This document shows positions 59,698 through 64,000 of a DNA stretch of 64,000 bases, one piece after another (position 1 is the stretch's first letter; the number at the start of each line of letters is the position of its first letter). This DNA is from Trichomonas vaginalis G3 (Eukaryota > Parabasalia > Trichomonadida > Trichomonadidae), in NCBI RefSeq assembly GCF_026262505.1, contig NC_067207.1, positions 11,686,082 to 11,750,081 on the forward strand. The letters are read 5' to 3'. Below the pieces are notes generated by a model. That model had not been told where the DNA came from. It was given only the letters and a program-made list of their open reading frames with translations, and made no database searches. Both the position numbers and the translations under genes were made by a program.

Positions 59698-60117
59698 ATG
59701 GCAAAATTCATCTCAGTAAACAAGTACATGACAGAAGTCAAAGAAGAACTAGACCCATTCGCATATTTGAATGTTTACTTCTACCATTTTGAAAAGTCTA
59801 CATTTGACAAAGTTTGGAACATCGAACCAGTTAAGTTTGCTATTGTGACTAAAAATGGTGCGAAATTTGAAGACTTAGACATAGAAGGTTTGTTAGCAGT
59901 CAAAGAAAATTTTGACAGAAGGTTTTCAAACCTTAAAGAAGGCAAAGCATACAAACTTGTTATACCTTATGAACCAAAGAAAGCAGACGACTATGAATAT
60001 TATGAGTCTAAGATAGTTGAAGTTCAAGGTAAATTGGGTAAAAAGATTTTAGAGTCTAAGCCAGTGTTTACTCCTAAAGAGGAAGAGAACATTGACATTG
60101 ACCCAGAAATGTTCTAA
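59698..60117 (+). CDS. Element ORF, 139 aa, unknown
   Basis: The start is ATG 59698 after AATATTTTTTTATCCGATAGAAA, the AT-rich context used by several genes of this element. Acidic and probably alpha/beta (NVYFYHFEKSTFDKVW, KLVIPYEPKKADDYE). It lies between helicase and packaging genes, so a replication accessory such as a single-strand binding protein is conceivable, but no motif proves it. Confidence 0.55.
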   Translation: MAKFISVNKYMTEVKEELDPFAYLNVYFYHFEKSTFDKVWNIEPVKFAIVTKNGAKFEDLDIEGLLAVKENFDRRFSNLKEGKAYKLVIPYEPKKADDYEYYESKIVEVQGKLGKKILESKPVFTPKEEENIDIDPEMF

Positions 60118-60133
60118 AAATAAAATTTTATTT

Positions 60134-60589
60134 TTACATGTCAAATTTCTTTTTCTCTGGAACTGGTTCAGGTTCTTTCTTCTCTTCTTCTACTTTCTTT
60201 TCTTTCTTCTCTCTCTTCTTCTTCTTCTCTGGTGGAGTTATGTCAAATTTGGCGCAACCATATTTATGTAAAAGTTCTTTGTCCTTTAATAGCTCTTCTA
60301 TTCTGTTTTCTATTTCATCTTCAAGAACAGCGCATGTGTCTTCTTTGCATTCTAAGAACTTTTGTTGGACTTCATCTTTCCAATCGGCGTCATCTCTGTC
60401 AACAAGTCTGTCATTGACAAATTTTAAGACTGCTCTTTGTAATGTTTTATGGTTCTTGTCATATTCCCAGAAACAGAACTTTAGAACAAATTCACCTTTC
60501 TTGTTTACACTATGTAAGATTTTATGGTCGACAGATGTTTTGCTGTCGAAAAGTTTGTCTCGAATATAGATAGCAAAATCGCTAGACAT
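60134..60589 (-). CDS. Small antisense ORF with Lys/Glu tail, 151 aa
   Basis: The chosen start is ATG 60589 (MSSDFAIYIRDKLFD). Residues 1-105 are helical and may be globular; the end is a highly charged Lys/Glu/Pro tail (PEKKKKREKKEKKVEEE). It is convergent with the 59698 gene, separated by 16 bases, and divergent from the ATPase gene, with 36 bases between starts. No family recognised. Confidence 0.5.
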   Translation of the reverse strand: MSSDFAIYIRDKLFDSKTSVDHKILHSVNKKGEFVLKFCFWEYDKNHKTLQRAVLKFVNDRLVDRDDADWKDEVQQKFLECKEDTCAVLEDEIENRIEELLKDKELLHKYGCAKFDITPPEKKKKREKKEKKVEEEKKEPEPVPEKKKFDM

Positions 60590-60625
60590 TTTCAAAAAGA
60601 TAAAAATTTTAATTTTTCTAAAAAT

Positions 60626-61501
60626 ATGTTAGAAAAAAAGTTTGCTGACATTGACAAGAAATTTGAGAATGTTTTAAACAAGAACAAGAGGAAGTTAGAA
60701 AATGCTCAGATAAAACCCATACATGACAAGTTCCTATTTGCTCAGAATGGTATAACAGGTCTAATCGCACCACCTGGGTCGGGCAAGACTTTCACTTATC
60801 TTAAAATGGCTGCACAACAACAAGAACTAGATGAGAAGAACCCATTCTATGAGTTAGTAGTCATTTGTAGTACTTCTGGTCAATTTGACCAAACCGTCAA
60901 TTCGTTCAAAGATATTATAAAAAAGTCAAAACTAGTATGTATAAAAGACTCTGAGTTGTTAGATTGGATAAAGAAGTACCAAAGAAGAGTTTTGAAGTAC
61001 AATGCTATAAATGAGTATATAAACTCGAAGTTTAAAGACCCAAATGAGGAAATGCAGAGAATATTAGAGAAGAAACACTTCCGAAACAAACAGAAAGAGA
61101 TAGAATACATTTCGAAGAAATTGCAATCTTACGATTGGAAGACTTACCCTCACAGATGTCTTCTTATCTTAGATGACTTTGCTTCTCATCCTTTGTTAAA
61201 GAACAGAGAACAAGACATGTGTCGAATTCTTAAGAAGCTCAGACACTTTAACATCTCAGTTGTCATTTGTGTACAGACAGCAAAGAGTTTAAGTAAGGAT
61301 GTTAAAAGAATACTTACTGATATCATACTTTTCCCTGGATTGTCCGAAGACGATTTCATGGAACTTATGAAAGAGTCCATGGCAGGTAAGTTTGACAGAC
61401 ATGAACTATGGGAGAAGTACAAAGTCATACAAGACCCTCATACTTCTTTCAGAATTCACATCTACGCGAACAAAGTTCAAATTGTAAAAAGTCAAGCTTG
61501 A
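60626..61501 (+). CDS. DNA packaging ATPase (A32/FtsK-HerA type), 291 aa
   Basis: The chosen start is ATG 60626 (MLEKKFADID), which leaves a short divergent gap to the antisense ORF; an upstream in-frame ATG at 60524 would overlap it. Walker A is APPGSGKT (residues 48-55), Walker B is CLLILDDF (about 178-185), and a later QTAKS and FPGLSEDD segment fit sensor and linker positions. Length and motifs match packaging ATPases of Polintons, PLVs and virophages. It would pump DNA into the capsid. The frame is intact. Confidence 0.75.
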   Translation: MLEKKFADIDKKFENVLNKNKRKLENAQIKPIHDKFLFAQNGITGLIAPPGSGKTFTYLKMAAQQQELDEKNPFYELVVICSTSGQFDQTVNSFKDIIKKSKLVCIKDSELLDWIKKYQRRVLKYNAINEYINSKFKDPNEEMQRILEKKHFRNKQKEIEYISKKLQSYDWKTYPHRCLLILDDFASHPLLKNREQDMCRILKKLRHFNISVVICVQTAKSLSKDVKRILTDIILFPGLSEDDFMELMKESMAGKFDRHELWEKYKVIQDPHTSFRIHIYANKVQIVKSQA

Positions 61502-61841
61502 AAATGTAAGTGTTTTGGCGACCAGGGTTTTTTCACTACTCGCTGTTCTTCTCTCGGTTTTCCGAGGAAATTCATGAATTTTGTTGCTGAATTCAATAAA
61601 AATATATTTTAGGTGAAGAGGTGAGATTTCACCTCTTTTTTCACCTCTTTTTTCACCTGTTATTTTATAAGCGTTTTACATGGTAAACGTTATTTTTTAA
61701 ATTTTGTGAAAACTCAACGGTTTGACACAAGCCCTAAAAATTATTTTACTCAGAATTTTGTTGCTGAATTCAATAAAAATATATTTTAGGTGAAGAGGTG
61801 AGATTTCACCTCTTTTTTCACCTCTTTTTTCACCTGTTATT
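61502..61841. other. Repeat-bearing tail region after copy C
   Basis: No gene. It contains CTCGG-TTTT-CCGAG, a 5-base hairpin near 61556, and two copies of a 107-base repeat (see separate entry). Confidence 0.6.
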
Positions 61842-61859
61842 TTATAAGCGTTTTACATG
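61576..61859 (+). repeat. Two 107-base direct repeats with GAGGTGA palindrome
   Basis: Copies at 61576-61682 and 61753-61859 begin GAATTTTGTTGCTGAATTC and end with GCGTTTTACATG. Each holds an imperfect palindrome GAGGTGA-GATT-TCACCTC followed by two more TTTTTTCACCT units. The same palindrome occurs in opposite orientation at 62824-63350. Confidence 0.85.
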
Positions 61860-62090
61860 AATTGTATGATGTATATTTGAAATCCTAAACAATTTCGTAG
61901 CTTCTATTTCTTCTGTCAGTACATCGAATGTTTTAACGATACCGAAAGTTTCTTTATACTTCTTCTTGACGTCAGATAGAAGGAAATCGTCAGCAGTTGG
62001 ATAGTTTTTGTTCAGAAATGCTAACATGTTCATTTTATCTTCTGCTGGTTTCTCTACTTCTTTCTTTAAGTCAGCATAGTCGTTTCGCAT
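61842..62090 (-). CDS. Small ORF, 82 aa, uncertain
   Basis: The start is ATG 62090 (MRNDYADLKKEVEKPAEDK). Lys/Glu-rich, mostly helical, ending inside the 107-base repeat, so its 3' end is probably not original. No function recognised; it may be the remnant of an element gene. Confidence 0.35.
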   Translation of the reverse strand: MRNDYADLKKEVEKPAEDKMNMLAFLNKNYPTADDFLLSDVKKKYKETFGIVKTFDVLTEEIEATKLFRISNIHHTIHVKRL

Positions 62091-62248
62091 ACGTTCTATC
62101 TCTTTGACGGAGTAGTTATATTCCTCATTGCTGCTTTACATTTTGAACATTGCGGGTTCATTTTTGCGTTATATTCTGAAACCTTACCTGCTAAAACAAC
62201 TAAGGCGTCAATTGCTCTCTTTAACCAAAAGTTGCGGGTCTTATTTGT

Positions 62249-62755
62249 TCATTCCATATCTTTACCTCTTCTATCTTTATCTCTTATCTGCATACACATT
62301 TTGCAACTAACGAAACAAAGTTGTCCGTAGGTCTTAAACTCCCCAGATTTTGTATATGTCAGAGATGTTCTTATATACCAATCGCAATCTTTGTCCATGA
62401 CTTTGTGGTTGCAATGAAATCCAAGAAACTCATAGTTAACCTTTCGTATGAACTTCTTTATTTCTACTGAGTCAGTTGCTTTGACTTCTATTTCATCGAA
62501 TTCTGGAATAGTAAGGCTTTGTTGTTGGATTTCAGGAAGTTTAGGTAGATGGTCAATAATGTCCTGCATTTCATAAAGATACTGTTCATTTGTTTCATCT
62601 TTCGCAGTGCAATCTAAATCTCCTTGGAGAAGTTCTTGCTTTATCTTCTGGATTTCTGTTTCGAAAGTATATGAAGAAGGAATGAAGCTTTTCATCTCTA
62701 CTAACATTGAAGTTGGGTTCATGACTAAAGAGTTTGGTGCTGTTGTTGCTAACAT
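62249..62755 (-). CDS. Small Cys-containing ORF, 168 aa, unknown
   Basis: The chosen start is ATG 62755 (MLATTAPNSLVM), after an A/T tract like those before other genes of the element. The C-terminal third has HCNHKVMDKDCDWYIRT and FVSCKMCMQIRD, a possible zinc site. Helical in the middle. It lies between the two opposed repeat arrays and probably belongs to the element's terminal region. Confidence 0.5.
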   Translation of the reverse strand: MLATTAPNSLVMNPTSMLVEMKSFIPSSYTFETEIQKIKQELLQGDLDCTAKDETNEQYLYEMQDIIDHLPKLPEIQQQSLTIPEFDEIEVKATDSVEIKKFIRKVNYEFLGFHCNHKVMDKDCDWYIRTSLTYTKSGEFKTYGQLCFVSCKMCMQIRDKDRRGKDME

Positions 62756-62823
62756 GTTCTTACAATAAAAATAAAAAAATATTTTTTTAAAAAAACCAAC
62801 TTTATTTTTTATTTCGGGAAAAT

Positions 62824-63350
62824 TCATGAGGTGAAAAAGAGGTGAAAAAAGAGGTGAAATCTCACCTCTTCACCTAAAATATATTTTGTCTGATTTACGC
62901 TCATTACGATGAAGTTTCGACAAAACATTTACGTTCATGTTTGACAAACATTTACGATGAAATCATGAAAATTCATGAGGTGAAAAAAGAGGTGAAAAAA
63001 GAGGTGAAATCTCACCTCTTCACCTAAAATATATTTTTGTCTGATTTACGCTCATTACGATGAAGTTTCGACAAAACATTTACGTTCATGTTTGACAAAA
63101 CATTTACGATGAAATCATGAAAATTCATGAGGTGAAAAAAGAGGTGAAAAAAGAGGTGAAATCTCACCTCTTCACCTAAAATTATTTTTGTCTGATTTAC
63201 GCTCATTACGATGAAGTTTCGACAAAACATTTACGTTCATGTTTGACAAAACATTTACGATGAAATCATGAAAATTCATGAGGTGAAAAAAGAGGTGAAA
63301 AAAGAGGTGAAATCTCACCTCTTCACCTAAAATATATTTTTGCTGAATTC
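62824..63350 (-). repeat. Four ~151-base tandem repeats with inverted GAGGTGA palindrome
   Basis: Units of 150-152 bases, judged from the phase of CTCACCTCTTCACCT at 62861, 63011, 63163 and 63314. Each has the palindromic block GAGGTGAAATCTCACCTC and a spacer with GATTTACGCTCATTACGATG and two TTTACGWTSA-like strings. Orientation is opposite to the two copies at 61576-61859, so a large imperfect inverted repeat surrounds the 62249 gene. Confidence 0.9.
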
Positions 63351-63360
63351 AGCAACAAAA

Positions 63361-63398
63361 TTCAAATTGTAAAAAGTCAAGCTTGAAAAATGTAAGTG
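63361..63398 (+). repeat. Third copy of the 38-base ATPase 3'-end string
   Basis: CAAATTGTAAAAAGTCAAGC continuing to AAATGTAAGTGTTT also ends copy A (near 51376) and copy C (near 61476). Here it is detached from the ATPase gene and follows a palindrome TTGCTGAATTCAGCAA. Confidence 0.8.
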
Positions 63399-63405
63399 TT
63401 TAGTC

Positions 63406-63585
63406 TTAGTAAGATGGTAGCTTCTTAAAGCATATGCCGTCCTTGAGTTTTATGTACGTGAAGAGAAGTACAATGAATTCAATTACGAGTACAATTGCAA
63501 TGACAACTAAGGCAACTATTTTTGTCTTTTGGCCAGCAAGGTACTTCTTCTCTTCCAATGGTTCGGCAGAACTATACTCACTCAT
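63406..63585 (-). CDS. Small single-span membrane protein, 59 aa
   Basis: The chosen start is ATG 63585 (MSEYSSAEPLEEKKY). One transmembrane segment (about residues 24-44, IVALVVIAIVLVIEFIVLLF) lies between an acidic N-terminus and a short basic tail. Divergent from the 63629 gene with 43 bases between starts. Function unknown. Confidence 0.5.
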   Translation of the reverse strand: MSEYSSAEPLEEKKYLAGQKTKIVALVVIAIVLVIEFIVLLFTYIKLKDGICFKKLPSY

Positions 63586-63618
63586 GAGAAATGCCAAAAC
63601 GGTTTAATAGAAAAAGTG

Positions 63619-63625
63619 TCATTTT
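63619..63625 (+). promoter_or_regulatory. Initiator (TCATTTT) of the 63629 gene
   Basis: Trichomonad-type initiator 10 bases upstream of ATG 63629. Confidence 0.5.
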
Positions 63626-63628
63626 TTC

Positions 63629-63823
63629 ATGTCCGAAGACTCGAAGGTGCAACACTTCCAAAATACCGACGAACTCAGAAGAGCAGCATGGCAGTATGTT
63701 CTTGACAACTTCTTTGAGTTCTCCAGGTACACCTTGGAAAATGCTGAAGAACTCCGACACAGAGAATTTGGAGAAATTGCACTCCAATACTACCTTGACA
63801 AACAAAGGGTAAACAAAGGGTAA
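63629..63823 (+). CDS. Small helical ORF, 64 aa
   Basis: The start is ATG 63629 (MSEDSKVQHFQNTDELRR). Acidic, entirely helical in character (LENAEELRHREFGEIAL), with no Cys or membrane segment. It has a good initiator. Function unknown; it and the next ORF start with similar MS(S)E(D/S) residues and may form one cluster. Confidence 0.5.
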   Translation: MSEDSKVQHFQNTDELRRAAWQYVLDNFFEFSRYTLENAEELRHREFGEIALQYYLDKQRVNKG

Positions 63824-63865
63824 AATAAGACTAAAAAACTTAAACGTTTAAAAAGTGACATTTTT

Positions 63866-64000
63866 ATGAGCTCCGAGTCACCGAGAAAAACTTGGTCAGA
63901 TGTTAGCAGCTTACTTCCTGAGGAGGATGGAAGCGTTACATACGTAAGGTTCAAAAACAACGAACCTGGAATTGCGTACCAATTCGCAATTACAATGACC
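63866..64000 (+). CDS. ORF running off right edge (partial)
   Basis: Starts at ATG 63866 (MSSESPRKTWSDVSSLLPEE) after GTGACATTTTT and stays open for 45 codons to the window end. No family can be judged from this fragment. Confidence 0.45.
   Translation, partial: MSSESPRKTWSDVSSLLPEEDGSVTYVRFKNNEPGIAYQFAITMT

Larger units (their letters stand above)
53988..61535 (+). mobile_element. PLV-type element, copy C (best preserved)
   Basis: Starts in mid-gene at the equivalent of about 43927 of copy A and continues through all downstream genes to the end of the packaging ATPase and the short tail GGCGACCAGGGTTTTTTCAC. Most genes are open; only a few breaks are apparent. The 5' junction lies inside helicase sequence of copy B, so this is a nested direct repeat rather than an independent insertion. 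Confidence 0.8.

Noticed and set aside
60524-60626. Longer start of the packaging ATPase
   Set aside because: Would overlap the antisense ORF and its own promoter gap.
61576-63350. CRISPR array
   Set aside because: Repeats are long, spacers are near-identical and the sequence is eukaryotic; these are element tandem repeats.
1-64000. Introns with GTAYGT and ACTAACACACAG signals
   Set aside because: None seen by eye; long single-exon frames make introns unnecessary here.

Overview
The window looks like nuclear DNA of a parabasalid flagellate, most likely Trichomonas or a close relative. It is AT-rich (by eye about two thirds A+T). Genes are long, single-exon and closely packed on both strands. 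Several genes carry a trichomonad-type initiator (TCAYTW, as TCATTTT, TCACTTA or TCATTA) within about 50 bases of the ATG. DUF3447-type ankyrin proteins, Pro/Gln-tailed C2 proteins, BEACH giants and Polintons are all typical of that lineage. I saw no introns, rRNA genes, intact tRNA genes or CRISPR arrays. The species is an inference.

Region 1 (1 to about 6.9 kb, minus strand) is the end of a Polinton/Maverick: rve integrase, protein-primed family B DNA polymerase with an HNH-like insert, and several accessory ORFs. It runs off the left edge. It is broken in a handful of places but still well preserved.

Region 2 (about 7 to 40 kb) is host DNA. It holds a 9-repeat ankyrin protein, a coiled-coil (BAR-like) plus SH3 protein, a TALE-type homeodomain protein, a Pro/Lys-rich protein, an AIG1/GIMAP-like GTPase, a 2560-aa BEACH-WD40 protein, a second ankyrin protein, two multi-pass membrane proteins, a C2 protein, a SWIM-RING protein and a PMCA-type Ca2+ ATPase. 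A 1.48-kb TTAA-flanked element with terminal inverted repeats sits just upstream of the second ankyrin gene. There are also a tRNA-Gln-like fossil with Pol III signals, ectopic gene fragments, tandem repeats and several strong palindromes.

Region 3 (about 40 to 64 kb) begins with a gene of unknown function carrying a PIP-box-like motif. It continues as a capsid-bearing, Polinton-like virus (PLV-type) element: core-like basic protein, structural ORFs, double-jelly-roll-type major capsid protein, probable minor capsid protein, SF3-type helicase and A32/FtsK-type packaging ATPase. The element lies in three nested direct copies. A (41744 to about 51436) is the longest. B (51437 to about 53987) is a short partial copy. 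C (about 53988 to 61535) is the best preserved. A and B carry many breaks and C only a few; near identity means the duplication is recent or partly an assembly product. The right flank (61.5 to 63.4 kb) holds two opposed arrays of a GAGGTGA-type palindromic repeat around two small genes, then three more small ORFs up to the edge.

The two virus-like elements are different lineages: the left shows PolB and integrase, the right shows capsid, helicase and ATPase, and no gene is shared within the window. Many conventional start choices were moved to the first ATG that fits homology or an initiator.
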